Positions 46,431-58,210 of a DNA stretch of 64,000 nucleotides are shown in pieces (the first letter of the stretch is position 1; each line of letters begins with the position of its first letter). The notes under the pieces are model-generated. The model did not search any database. It worked only from the letters and a program-made list of their open reading frames with translations, and had not been told where the DNA came from. Both the position numbers and the translations under genes were made by a program. Source of the DNA: Aedes albopictus (Eukaryota > Arthropoda > Insecta > Diptera > Culicidae). The stretch is taken from the NCBI RefSeq assembly GCF_035046485.1, contig NC_085136.1:78199734-78263733 (forward strand), written 5' to 3'.

Positions 46431-48327
46431 TTCAAGCATCTGCTCACCTCAACATTTGTTTGATTCTACCTTAGAACCCCACAGCCCACGGTTGAACTTA
46501 TCGTCCAGGTCTCGATCTTGATGACCAGTTTGTATAGAAATGACGATGCATTCAAGATGTGTACTTAAATTTAGGTATCGTTCTTTTTACTCATTGAGAT
46601 TCTGATTAGTTTTTTAGAAGTTCTAGATCATTCCATGTTCTACCTGTTCGTTCAGAGTATACTTCAATTATTCCAAATTTCTTTGATTATTCGGGTTTAA
46701 ATGCTTCCTCAAGATCCATCCAACCGTCAAGATTCTAACTCTTCATCCAGATACGACCTCTTCGGTAAATTCATTGTACGATGTCATCCAAGTAATGACT
46801 GCACGGCTAGCTATAGCTAGCTTTCACCTCACCACCCAAAGTATAACTTGTTATTTTTTTTAACTCCTTTTTGGGTATATAAGTCACTGCAAACAGCTTT
46901 CGGATCTATTGTATAACTTGCTGTTTAAAATTTACTTTTTAATCAAGGTACCACTTATCAATCATAATTCCTTTTCGTTGTCCAGTCCAGTCAGTCTTCT
47001 CGTCCAGAATTCCCTCCTTCAGATTCAACCTCATCGTGGAACCTCTGACCCTCTCTGTTCAGACTCTTCTGTGACATGCGTATTACTTGTGTATGTTCTA
47101 TCTCGTTATCAAAGTTGAAACAGAGCCGAAACTCAACCCAGAGTTCTTTCACATCTGTGAAACCAATGCTCTACCTCCTCGTCAATATGCCACTGTTTTG
47201 ATCCTAATGCCAAAAGAGGGTTAATCCAGGTTTTCTCTCATCGTTCTCTCATATTCTGCCTCATCGATCAAATTCTACTTTGTTGTGGAGTTTCGATATA
47301 AACGTTCTACCGTCTCCAGGTTTTACTGCTTCGCTTAAAGCTTACCTCATTGTGACAGTTCTTCTTTATTGTCGAGCTTTACTTCCAGATTATATAACAT
47401 CGTCCACGTTCTATTTCATCGTCCGTAACCCATCTTATCGTCCAGGTTCTATCTTGTTGCCCACTTTTGTTGTACACTTTCATCCTGGCACCACTTCATT
47501 ATTTAAAAGTCTTATTAGGTATGACTGTTCAGGATTTCAACTTTCTTCACACTGTTCAAGATTCTGCCTCATCGACCAAATATTGGAGATCTAACCTAAA
47601 CGTTATACCGTGTCCAGGTTCTGCTACTTTGCTTGTATTTTATCTCAACGTACAAGTTCATACTTCATTGTCCAAGTTCGAACATCTTCGTCCATGTACT
47701 ATCTCATCGTCCATATTGCATCTCATCGCCAGTAACCTACTTTTTCATCTAGGTTCTCTACCATATCGTCCATCGTCTATTTTCTTGTCCAGGCCCGATC
47801 TCATCGTCCAGACTCTGACTCCCAAGTTACCTTTTCTCATACAGAGTACGCTTCATTATCCAGTTTGTGTCTCATAGTCATAGCCCTACTCGGACAGATT
47901 GCACACCAGTTCATAAGTTCTACCGCATTGTCCATAATCATCAAAAATCGAAATCGGTGTACATATTGGCACAAATCTCCAAAACTTATTCACGTTGTCT
48001 AGGTCCATCCACTTATCCAAATTCAGCCTCATCGTCCATCGTCCATCGATCTCTATCTTTGCATCTCAATACAGCCTCATCGTCCACATTCTACCCCACG
48101 ATCTGGGTAATGCATCATCACGCTTATAATTCTTCTTCATCCAGTTTATCTCTCATCGGCTTCTTCTATTCTGCCTGCTCGAGCAAAGTCTGCTTCTCGT
48201 AGATATCTGGCCTAAATGGTCTTCCATCTCCAGATTCTTCAAATCCGCTTCACATAGCAAAAGCATCGTACAAGTTCTACTTCATAGTCCAAGCTCGAGC
48301 TTCGTCTCCAGACCTTACTCCTTCGTC

Positions 48328-48330
<3 letters not shown>
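46431..48330. repeat. Degenerate 'ctcatcgtccaggttcta' array, left half
   Basis: Units of about 22-24 bp (cctcatcgtccaggttctac and variants) are organised into a higher-order pattern of about 300 bp. The marker 'ctgcctcatcga(c/t)caaa' followed by 'cctaaacgttctaccgtctc' recurs at about 47255, 47565 and 48165. Strong drift means an ancient array. Reading frames across it are by-products. Confidence 0.75.

Positions 48331-48379
<49 letters not shown>
48331..48379. repeat. TG dinucleotide microsatellite
   Basis: About 24 uninterrupted TG units at the left edge of the non-LTR element. Confidence 0.95.
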
Positions 48380-48382
<3 letters not shown>

Positions 48383-50295
48383 AGTGTGAAAGTTGTAATG
48401 GATCACGAATAAAAGTTGTGTCACAAAAACTTCCAAAAGTGGTTGATCCATGTCGTGAAAAATTGCAAATATTGTTCCAAAGTTTGCTTGAATCTGTGCT
48501 GTATTGTTGAATAAAGCAGAAACAGGCCTGGACTCGGATTTTGACCGTAAAAGACGTAATCCAGTTGTGACATCTCGTCCAATTCGCCATGTCGGTCAGC
48601 AGCTGCACATCCGAAACAATCACGGATCTGACATGCAACGCACACCACGAAGATCTAAGCTTATCCGACCTGGCCAAGATGATGCAAGATTTACTGCGCG
48701 GTTATATAGATGAAATACACAACCTTATCGAAATAACCATATCTCAACTGAGAGCAAATTTCTCTGCTCTTCTCGCACACTACAAAGCCGAGTTGGAACG
48801 CGTACAAGAGCGCATGGAACAATTGGAAGGTACATCTCGATTAGCTTTAGAAGCTTGCCAGACCACTAGCAATCACAACAAGCTGCTAATGTATGGGATT
48901 CCAAATATCGACGGCGAGAATCTCTGTGCCCACTTCTCTGCTATTTGCACACATCTAGGATATCCAAATGATCGTCAACCAATTGTGCATCTGACTCGCT
49001 TGGAAGGGCCAAAGCAAACATGCCGGAGTATTCAACCAATACTCATTGAGTTCGCGATACATGGACAACGGAGGAGATTTTTCGCGAAATATTTACAAAC
49101 ACGATGTCTTTCGCAAACGCATTTGGGATTCAACACAAACAATCGAATTTTTATCAACGAATTTTTAACCGTAACGGTCAGAAGCGTTTTGTCTACGGCT
49201 TTGAACATGAGGAGAAACGGAATGCTGAGGAGAGTTTTTACCAAGGAAGGAGTAGTCCATGCTGTAACTAACGATTCAAGGAAGATTATTGTGAATGACG
49301 CCAAGGATCTACAAGACATCTGTAAATAACCCTTTCCTTTTTTGTTTCTGTTTTTCCTTCCATTCCATTCCTTTTTTCCTCTGATTCCCTCCTAAAAGTT
49401 ATACTGATTGTGTTGCAGTCGACGGAGCTGGTGCTGTTGTTGTTGATGAAGCTGCTGCCGGTGCTGTTGGTGTTCAAGGTGGCTGGTGCTGCCTTGTTGT
49501 TCTGCTTCATTGCTGATCTGCTATGACGAAGGAGTTGTGCTAACTGTCTTCACTGTTTTTCTCAATCACTTAGGAAGTTCTTTGAGTCATAATGATTGTT
49601 GTTATTATCGAATATGGATGTATTTATGTATTTAGTTAGTTTAAGTTTTGCTTCTCACAGACACCTTTTCTTAAATGTTGCTTCATCAGTCCTCAACTAT
49701 GATCATGGCTGATTCTAGTACTTTGAACAGCTCCCTTTCGGATGTGAGTCTTCCTGGGGTAGTGCTAAAGTCTGTATTACCTTCGAACAAGCTATCAGTC
49801 TGCTGTATGAATGTACAAAGTATTTGTGCGAGAAGAATGACTAAATTTGATGAATTACACTCTATTATTAGAACGGCCAAAGTCGATGTCATTTGCATTG
49901 TTGAGTCATGGTTGAATGATAAAGTGAATGATAGTAATGTTTCTATTGATGGTTACAGTTTAGTAAGGCATGACCGAATTAGAAAACAAGGTGGAGGAGT
50001 TCTTATTTTTATTAACAGTCGAATAAAATATAGAACCGTTGAAGTTTCGTGCAATGCGGTAGAGGTTGATAATACAGAATATATATTTGTTGAGCTTGTT
50101 GTGGCCCGCTCTAGAATATTGCTAGGCGTGTTTTACAATCCGCCTAATATTTCGTGCAGTGAGCTAATTTTTGATAAAATAAGTACAATTGGTGTAGCAT
50201 ATGATAACATTATCTTGACAGGAGATTTTAATACAAATGTTTTAAACTGTTCTGCTAGAAAAGTATCTAATTTTTCTCGCGAACTCATTCAATCT
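48380..50295 (+). mobile_element. Non-LTR retrotransposon, 5' half only
   Basis: A 5' UTR-like segment, ORF1, a 345 bp spacer and the endonuclease part of ORF2 are followed abruptly by the degenerate array at about 50295. Reverse transcriptase and 3' UTR are missing. This is the opposite of the usual 5' truncation, so the 3' half was probably lost by deletion or recombination within the array. Confidence 0.75.
48589..49329 (+). CDS. Non-LTR retrotransposon ORF1 protein (246 residues)
   Basis: RNA-binding chaperone-type protein of a LINE. Residues about 45-85 form a likely coiled coil with heptads (LLAHYKAELERVQERMEQLE). A basic C-terminal half (about 95-235) resembles the RRM/C-terminal region of L1-like ORF1, with RRRFFAKYLQTR, VRSVLSTALN and IIVNDAKDLQ. 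No zinc knuckle is seen. The frame is intact and followed by an ORF2 fragment in the same orientation. The start is the first ATG of the open frame. Confidence 0.65.
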   Translation: MSVSSCTSETITDLTCNAHHEDLSLSDLAKMMQDLLRGYIDEIHNLIEITISQLRANFSALLAHYKAELERVQERMEQLEGTSRLALEACQTTSNHNKLLMYGIPNIDGENLCAHFSAICTHLGYPNDRQPIVHLTRLEGPKQTCRSIQPILIEFAIHGQRRRFFAKYLQTRCLSQTHLGFNTNNRIFINEFLTVTVRSVLSTALNMRRNGMLRRVFTKEGVVHAVTNDSRKIIVNDAKDLQDICK

Positions 50296-50337
50296 ACTTG
50301 TCCAGGTTCGACTATATCTTTCAAAAGCTCTCAATAA
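49675..50337 (+). pseudogene. Non-LTR retrotransposon ORF2, endonuclease domain, 3' truncated
   Basis: Apurinic-type endonuclease (EEP fold) used to nick target DNA. Motifs seen in order: CCMNVQSI, VDVICIVESWLND, GYSLVRHDR, GGGVLIFI and ILTGDFN. About 205 residues belong to the domain; the last dozen codons run into the repeat array and stop at 50335-50337. The SDH-type C-terminal motif and the whole reverse transcriptase are absent. A CR1/Jockey-like element is possible, but the clade is not certain. Confidence 0.8.
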
Positions 50338-52486
50338 GCTTCAATCAGTTCATTTGCTAAGCATTCTTATCGAGTGTCTGCCTCATCGACCAAGTATGCG
50401 TCCCCGTAGATATCCATCTTAAACGTTCTTCCATCTCCAAGTTCTACTACTTATGTAGAGACAATATTTACTGCTCTACTTTATTGCTTTATTGCTCACC
50501 ACATTGTTCAGCTGCTACCTTCTTGCCAAGGCTAGACTTCATCCTACATAAGTTTCAATAAGATGGAATGAGTACGATTGACAGAAGTTCAACTTGTTTG
50601 ACACTCTTGCTAAGATTCTGCCTCATCGACCAAATTCGGATTCCTCGTGGATATCCGACCTAAACATTCTACTGTCTCCATATTTAAAGCTCTACTTAAT
50701 TAAATAAGTCGATCTTTTGGGTGGCTTTCTCAGTCTTTAAGTCGAGAACCAACCCTTGAGAAAGGCCAAAACCCTTCGGCCGAAACGTCGGGAGAGTAGA
50801 AAACATTTCGTTATCGACTTAAAGACTGAGAAAGCCACCCAAAAGATCGATCAAACATCCAGTCGAAACCCTCTTGATAATTAAATAAGTTACAGCTTTC
50901 CTCCAAGTCCACTGGACATTGTCCAGGACCAAACTCATCGTTTGTAACCCACCATATCATTCAGGCTCTACCTTCTTGTCCAAGGTCGACTTCATCCCTT
51001 AAAAATTTCAATAAAGTTGAATAAAAATAATTATGCAGGAGTTCAACTTTCTTGACACTATTTTAGAGGTTCTGTTTCGTCGACCAAATTCTGCATCGTT
51101 CATGTTCCATCTCATCATTCAGGCTCTTCTTTATCAGCCAACTTCACATTCTAGCTCTGGCAATACTTCATCCTCCATAAAACTAAATAAAGTTAAATGA
51201 ATATGACTGTTCAGTTAAACTTTATTCACTTTTTTTGGATATTCAGACTCATCGGCCAAATTCTGTTTGCTCGAGGAGATCTGACCTAAACGTTACATCC
51301 TCCAGGTTCAACTACTTCAGTTTTATTTCACCTCACTGAACAAGTGGTACTTTATTGTTCAAGTTCGAGCTTCTCCTCCGAGCACTGCATCTTCGTTCAG
51401 GTTCTATCTCAACTTTCGTAACTCACCTTATCGTCCAACTTATCACCTTATCGTCTCATCTAGACTCTACTTCATCCTCCAAAAATCACTCAAGGAGGTT
51501 GAATGATTATGATTGTTCACGTTCACGATTTCAACTTTCTTCAAATCCTGCCTCCTCGTGGCGATTCGTTCTAACTAAACGTTCTAACATCTCAAGGTTC
51601 CACTACTCCGTTTTTATTTTATCACATGGTACAGGTTTTATAATTTATTGTTCAAGTCCGAGCTATTTTTTCGAGCACTATCTCTTTGTCCTGATTCTAT
51701 ATCAACGTCCGTAACTCGCCTTATCGTCCAACTTCTACCTTCTTATCTAGATTCAACTTCATCCTCCAAACGTCTCAAGAAGGCTGAAGAAGGATGATTG
51801 TTCAAGAGTTTAACTTTCGTTAGACTCTTTGAACTTCTGCCTCATCGACCAAACTCGGTTTCCTCATGGAGATTTCCGACCTAAACGGTCTACCGTCTCC
51901 TCCAGGTACATTTATATTTCGTACAAGTTCTACTTCATTGTTCAAGTTCGCATTTTTCCTCTAAGCGCTGTATCACCGTCCAGGCTCCAACTAATTAGCC
52001 GCAACCCACCTTATCGTCCCATGTATCGTCCAGGTGCTCATCGTCCAATTTATACCTAATCGACCAAGGGTTCGAATTTTACCACATTATCCAGATGAAA
52101 TTTTTACCTCAAGTCTTAATCCATGTTCATCGTTCTCACCGTTCAAGTTTTACAATCAAATTCAGTATGTCTTCTAATACGAGATGTTTCAACAGGTTCA
52201 ACAGCTGAATCAAGAATGCGCGAAAAACGAAAAATGCTAGACTCACAAATTTCATGTTCAAGGGATTAATATTCTAAAAGTATCTACCTGAACCAGTAAA
52301 ATATTCAAGACATTCAATAACCGTGGTGATGTGACATAACTCCAGATCTAGGTCTTAAGATCTACAAGCATATTCAGACTTGAGTTCAACAGCTTTGTTT
52401 TGGGTTATCCAAGAACTCTTAGAAGTATTGATCATTATATGGTTTCATGCAACCTTGTGCTACCGCAAGTTTTGAGTTCAACGACT
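50296..52486. repeat. Degenerate 'ctcatcgtccaggttcta' array, right half
   Basis: Continuation of the 46.4-48.3 kb array. The marker 'tgcctcatcgaccaa' with 'acctaaacgttcta' recurs at about 50375, 50618, 51065 (weak), 51250, 51545 and 51835. A foldback at 50710-50850 is inserted in it. The last 300 bp before the gap lose the pattern. Confidence 0.7.
50710..50850. repeat. Foldback with 38 bp arms around a hammerhead-like core
   Basis: The left arm, cgatcttttgggtggctttc and onward to about 50747, is the reverse complement of 50813-50850. The loop holds cttgagaaaggcc...ttcggccgaaacgtcggg. The same arm and core occur in part at 45631-45720. This may be the end of a Penelope-like element. Confidence 0.7.
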
Positions 52487-52986
52487 NNNNNNNNNNNNNN
52501 NNNNNNNNNNNNNNNNNNNNNNNNNNNNNNNNNNNNNNNNNNNNNNNNNNNNNNNNNNNNNNNNNNNNNNNNNNNNNNNNNNNNNNNNNNNNNNNNNNNN
52601 NNNNNNNNNNNNNNNNNNNNNNNNNNNNNNNNNNNNNNNNNNNNNNNNNNNNNNNNNNNNNNNNNNNNNNNNNNNNNNNNNNNNNNNNNNNNNNNNNNNN
52701 NNNNNNNNNNNNNNNNNNNNNNNNNNNNNNNNNNNNNNNNNNNNNNNNNNNNNNNNNNNNNNNNNNNNNNNNNNNNNNNNNNNNNNNNNNNNNNNNNNNN
52801 NNNNNNNNNNNNNNNNNNNNNNNNNNNNNNNNNNNNNNNNNNNNNNNNNNNNNNNNNNNNNNNNNNNNNNNNNNNNNNNNNNNNNNNNNNNNNNNNNNNN
52901 NNNNNNNNNNNNNNNNNNNNNNNNNNNNNNNNNNNNNNNNNNNNNNNNNNNNNNNNNNNNNNNNNNNNNNNNNNNNNNNNNNNNNN
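52487..52986. other. Assembly gap (500 N)
   Basis: Exactly 500 N, a conventional placeholder for unknown length. It sits at the edge of the 23 bp satellite, so the join and the array's left boundary are not established. Confidence 0.98.
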
Positions 52987-55582
52987 CTTGGCGGAATCCC
53001 GAAGGATTCCTTGGTGGAGTCCCGGAGGATTCCTTTGCGGAATCCCGGAGGATTCCTTGGCGGAATCCCGAAGGATTCCTTGGCGGAATCCCGAAGGATT
53101 CCTAGACGGAATCCCGAAGGATTCCTAGACGGAATCCCGAAGGATTCCTAGACGGAATCCCGAAGGATTCCTAGACGGAATCCCGAAGGATTCCTAGACG
53201 GAATCCCGAAGGATTCCTAGACGGAATCCCGAAGGATTCCTAGACGGAATCCCGAAGGATTCCTAGACGGAATCCCGAAGGATTCCTAGACGGAATCCCG
53301 AAGGATTCCTAGACGGAATCCCGAAGGATTCCTAGACGGAATCCCGAAGGATTCCTAGACGGAATCCCGAAGGATTCCTAGACGGAATCCCGAAGGATTC
53401 CTAGACGGAATCCCGAAGGATTCCTAGACGGAATCCCGAAGGATTCCTAGACGGAATCCCGAAGGATTCCTAGACGGAATCCCGAAGGATTCCTAGACGG
53501 AATCCCGAAGGATTCCTAGACGGAATCCCGAAGGATTCCTAGACGGAATCCCGAAGGATTCCTAGACGGAATCCCGAAGGATTCCCAGACGGAATCCCGA
53601 AGGATTCCTAGACGGAATCCCGAAGGATTCCTAGACGGAATCCCGAAGGATTCCTAGACGGAATCCCGAAGGATTCCTAGACGGAATCCCGAAGGATTCC
53701 TAGACGGAATCCCGAAGGATTCCTAGACGGAATCCCGAAGGATTCCTAGACGGAATCCCGAAGGATTCCTAGACGGAATCCCGAAGGATTCCTAGACGGA
53801 ATCCCGAAGGATTCCTAGACGGAATCCCGAAGGATTCCTAGACGGAATCCCGAAGGATTCCTAGACGGAATCCCGAAGGATTCCTAGACGGAATCCCGAA
53901 GGATTCCTAGACGGAATCCCGAAGGATTCCTAGACGGGATCCCGAAGGATTCCTAGACGGAATCCCGAAGGATTCCTAGACGGAATCCCGAAGGATTCCT
54001 AGACGGAATCCCGAAGGATTCCTAGACGGAATCCCGAAGGATTCCTAGACGGAATCCCGAAGGATTCCTAGACGGAATCCCGAAGGATTCCTAGACGGAA
54101 TCCCGAAGGATTCCTAGACGGAATCCCGAAGGATTCCTAGACGGAATCCCGAAGGATTCCTAGACGGAATCCCGAAGGATTCCTAGACGGAATCCCGAAG
54201 GATTCTTAGACGGAATCCCGAAGGATTCCTAGACGGAATCCCGAAGGATTCCTAGACGGAATCCCGAGGGATTCCTAGACGGAATCCCGAGGGATTCCTA
54301 GACGGAATCCCGAGGGATTCCTAGACGGAATCCCGAGGGATTCCTAGACGGAATCCCGAGGGATTCCTAGACGGAATCCCGAGGGATTCCTAGACGGAAT
54401 CCCGAGGGATTCCTAGACGGAATCCCGAGGGATTCCTAGACGGAATCCCGAAGGATTCCTAGACGGAATCCCGAAGGATTCCTAGACGGAATCCCGAAGG
54501 ATTCCTAGACGGAATCCCGAAGGATTCCTAGACGGAATCCCGAAGGATTCCTAGACGGAATCCCGAAGGATTCCTAGACGGAATCCCGAAGGATTCCTAG
54601 ACGGAATCCCGAAGGATTCCTAGACGGAATCCCGAAGGATTCCTAGACGGAATCCCGAAGGATTCCTAGACGGAATCCCGAAGGATTCCTAGACGGAATC
54701 CCGAAGGATTCCTAGACGGAATCCCGAAGGATTCCTAGACGGAATCCCGAAGGATTCCTAGACGGAATCCCGAAGGATTCCTAGACGGAATCCCGAAGGA
54801 TTCCTAGACGGAATCCCGAAGGATTCCTAGACGGAATCCCGAAGGATTCCTAGACGGAATCCCGAAGGATTCCTAGACGGAATCCCGAAGGATTCCTAGA
54901 CGGAATCCCGAAGGATTCCTAGACGGAATCCCGAAGGATTCCTAGACGGAATCCCGAAGGATTCCTAGACGGAATCCCGAAGGATTCCTAGACGGAATCC
55001 CGAAGGATTCCTAGACGGAATCCCGAAGGATTCCTAGACGGAATCCCGAAGGATTCCTAGACGGAATCCCGAAGGATTCCTAGACGGAATCCCGAAGGAT
55101 TCCTAGACGGAATCCCGAAGGATTCCTAGACGGAATCCCGAAGGATTCCTAGACGGAATCCCGAAGGATTCCTAGACGGAATCCCGAAGGATTCCTAGAC
55201 GGAATCCCGAAGGATTCCTAGACGGAATCCCGAAGGATTCCTAGACGGAATCCCGAAGGATTCCTAGACGGAATCCCGAAGGATTCCTAGACGGAATCCC
55301 GAAGGATTCCTAGACGGAATCCCGAAGGATTCCTAGACGGAATCCCGAAGGATTCCTAGACGGAATCCCGAAGGATTCCTAGACGGAATCCCGAAGGATT
55401 CCTAGACGGAATCCCGAAGGATTCCTAGACGGAATCCCGAAGGATTCCTAGACGGAATCCCGAAGGATTCCTAGACGGAATCCCGAAGGATTCCTAGACG
55501 GAATCCCGAAGGATTCCTAGACGGAATCCCGAAGGATTCCTAGACGGAATCCCGAAGGATTCCTAGACGGAATCCCGAAGGA
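52987..55582. repeat. 23 bp satellite array, block 1
   Basis: About 113 monomers of gacggaatcccgaaggattc+cta. The first few, beside the gap, are the 'ttggcgg' variant; the rest are the 'tagacgg' variant. About nine consecutive monomers at 54250-54450 read 'ccgaggg' in place of 'ccgaagg', a locally homogenised sub-block. Each monomer contains ggaatcccgaaggattcc, which is 7 bp inverted arms around CGAA. Confidence 0.97.
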
Positions 55583-57493
55583 TGTTACCCGCTAGCTCAC
55601 CGAGGCTAGGGAAAGGAGACAATTATAGGGTCGTTTACCTTAATTACTCAACACCCACACTCTCACGGTGGTACTCACCTACAACAGGAGCTACACACGC
55701 ACGTGTGTTGCGCGACACGTGCCCTTTTGTGCAACAAAGCGGAACAGCCGACAAACAGTGTCGTATCTAGGGGGGGCTCAAAAGCTAATCGAACTAGTTA
55801 ATCAACCGAAACCACATTGGGCGAGGTTTGGCGACTCCTTTGCGAGTCCGAAACGAGAGGAAAAACAAATGCGGCGGAAAAGACTAATCAGGGCTCAGTG
55901 CTTCAATAATTTAGCTCTTACCACCTTTCTTTTCAACTTAGCATGCTAATTTATTAGCCAAATCGGCTTAAATGTGACGTCACAACATTGGGGTAGGGTA
56001 TACTTGCGGTTTTTTGGTACGTTAGAGCGGTGGTGGTTGGCAATGCGGTGGTATGGTGGACATCTGGGGGCCGGCGGTGGTACCGGGCGATGTTTCGGGG
56101 TCTAGCCGGCTGGCCAAACGAACTCGGAGTTGCTACGCCGCGAACGGTTCAGTTCCACGGGACATAGGGACGCTGTCACACCGTGAACCGAGCTGGTTGA
56201 TTCTCCGAGTGCTTGGAGAGGATGCTGGGTACTCTGCTGTACCGGAGGGTCTCCGGAATTGGCTTGAAATTGGCGGCTGGATGTTGTTCGGCGTATGGGG
56301 GTCTTGGAGAGAACCGGAAGTACACGCTTGGCTTTCGGTCGTGCTGGGAAATCTCCGGAAATAGCTAGGCTAACCTCGGAGCGTACCGCTCGCTGTCCTA
56401 GCGGGGAGCGATGTTGTGGAGCAATGGCGGTTTCAAACTCACGGACGTTGGTGATGGCCAGAAGACAATGGCCGACACTGCCGACTGGAAACAATGGCCC
56501 ACGCCCGAAATAGGAGCGTTCCGTTTCCAAGATGGCCGGTTTCGTGCACCGGATAGTGGCTGTCGTTCGTGCAGGGCCTTTCCCACAATCTGTCCGTCCT
56601 CGGGGAATTTAACGTTCCGACAATCCGTGCGCTTGAACGGGAAAAGGGCCGGCTGCGTCCTGCGAATGAAACGAACACCGCTTGCTCCGCCAAGCGATGC
56701 AACCAAAAAGAAAAAGGCCCGCGTATAGGACCTACCCCGTAATTAATACACGTGTGACGTCACTGAGGGTTTAGGTTTTTACAATGGGAATGTTTTCACA
56801 ATTCATTTACCTTTTTCTCTGCAAATAACACTAAAACAATTGATGGTTACAAACACGTGGGGGTTTTTACCCTACAATAGATCTGTTAACAAAGAAACAA
56901 CCAAAGCTATTGTTTAACTCTACTAATAAAGCACCTCTATCACTAACCGTACTTTAACTGTTCTACCACGCTTTTCTCTACTACCATCTACTAATACGTT
57001 TGCCTTCTTGTTCCTTTTTCCACCTATCGAAGAAATTAAGCACTAATTAGACCTTTTTTCACCACTTATTTAAAAAAAACTCACAAAGTAAATTAACTAA
57101 TTATTTCCGACGCGCACTACTACTCCCGATGCGGTTACAGACGGACTAACCAGTTCGGGTCGTTAGCTGAGATATTTAATTAAAATACGACAGAACCCGA
57201 AATTAGCCGAAATCAGTTAGTTCTAGCTGGTTGGCAACTCTTCCACAATGCGACATCTGTGGGCCAGTGAGAGACGTAAGGCGAGCTTTATGTTTTGCTT
57301 GCGCTCAAACCGTTGTAAATGAGTTCCATATATGATACATGTTGGTGTTGAGATCTGCCTGGTACTCACACTCCAAACACACAAAAGTGTCACTCTTGCC
57401 TGTATGGCTGCGTACCATGCACGGTGGGTTTGAAGGAGGAGAAATATACCTTGCGGTGGAGCCGGCAAATAACTATTGGAACCACCGGTTACA
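55583..57493. mobile_element. Probable solo LTR (1911 bp) in the satellite, copy 1
   Basis: Begins TGTTACCCG and ends CGGTTACA, with the 4 bp string agga duplicated at 55579-55582 and 57494-57497, as expected for an LTR inserted within a monomer. No internal retroelement coding region is present. A GC-rich core (about 56000-56730) is bracketed by two gtgacgtcac palindromes (55974-55983 and 56754-56763); AT-rich flanks include AATAAA near 56925. Open frames on both strands of the core (up to 142 codons) show no recognised domain. Orientation is unknown. An alternative is another type of TG...CA element. Confidence 0.65.
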
Positions 57494-58210
57494 AGGATTC
57501 CTAGACGGAATCCCGAAGGATTCCTAGATGGAATCCCGAAGGATTCCTAGACGGAATCCCGAAGGATTCCTAGACGGAATCCCGAAGGATTCCTAGACGG
57601 AATCCCGAAGGATTCCTAGACGGAATCCCGAAGGATTCCTAGACGGAATCCCGAAGGATTCCTAGACGGAATCCCGAAGGATTCCTAGACGGAATCCCGA
57701 AGGATTCCTAGACGGAATCCCGAAGGATTCCTAGACGGAATCCCGAAGGATTCCTAGACGGAATCCCGAAGGATTCCTAGACGGAATCCCGAAGGATTCC
57801 TAGACGGAATCCCGAAGGATTCCTAGACGGAATCCCGAAGGATTCCTAGACGGAATCCCGAAGGATTCCTAGACGGAATCCCGAAGGATTCCTAGACGGA
57901 ATCCCGAAGGATTCCTAGACGGAATCCCGAAGGATTCCTAGACGGAATCCCGAAGGATTCCTAGACGGAATCCCGAAGGATTCCTAAACGGAATCCCGAA
58001 GGATTCCTAGACGGAATCCCGAAGGATTCCTAGACGGAATCCCGAAGGATTCCTAGACGGAATCCCGAAGGATTCCTAGACGGAATCCCGAAGGATTCCT
58101 AGACGGAATCCCGAAGGATTCCTAGACGGAATCCCGAAGGATTCCTAGACGGAATCCCGAAGGATTCCTAGACGGAATCCCGAAGGATTCCTAGACGGAA
58201 TCCCGAAGGA
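57494..58210. repeat. 23 bp satellite array, block 2
   Basis: About 31 monomers between the two insertions. The second monomer carries a 'tagatgg' variant also found after copy 2, and one monomer near 57985 reads 'taaacgg'. Confidence 0.97.

Noticed and set aside
46909..48202. Open frames of 60-136 codons in the 'ctcatcgtcc' array
   Set aside because: They follow the repeat pattern, have Ser/Leu/His-rich low-complexity products and no conserved motif.
52400..53151. Open frames spanning the N gap
   Set aside because: They are created by reading N as open codons across an unknown-length gap.
56053..56728. Genes in the GC-rich core of the LTR-like insertion
   Set aside because: Overlapping frames of 72-142 codons on both strands, none with a recognisable domain. 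GC-rich composition alone lowers stop density.
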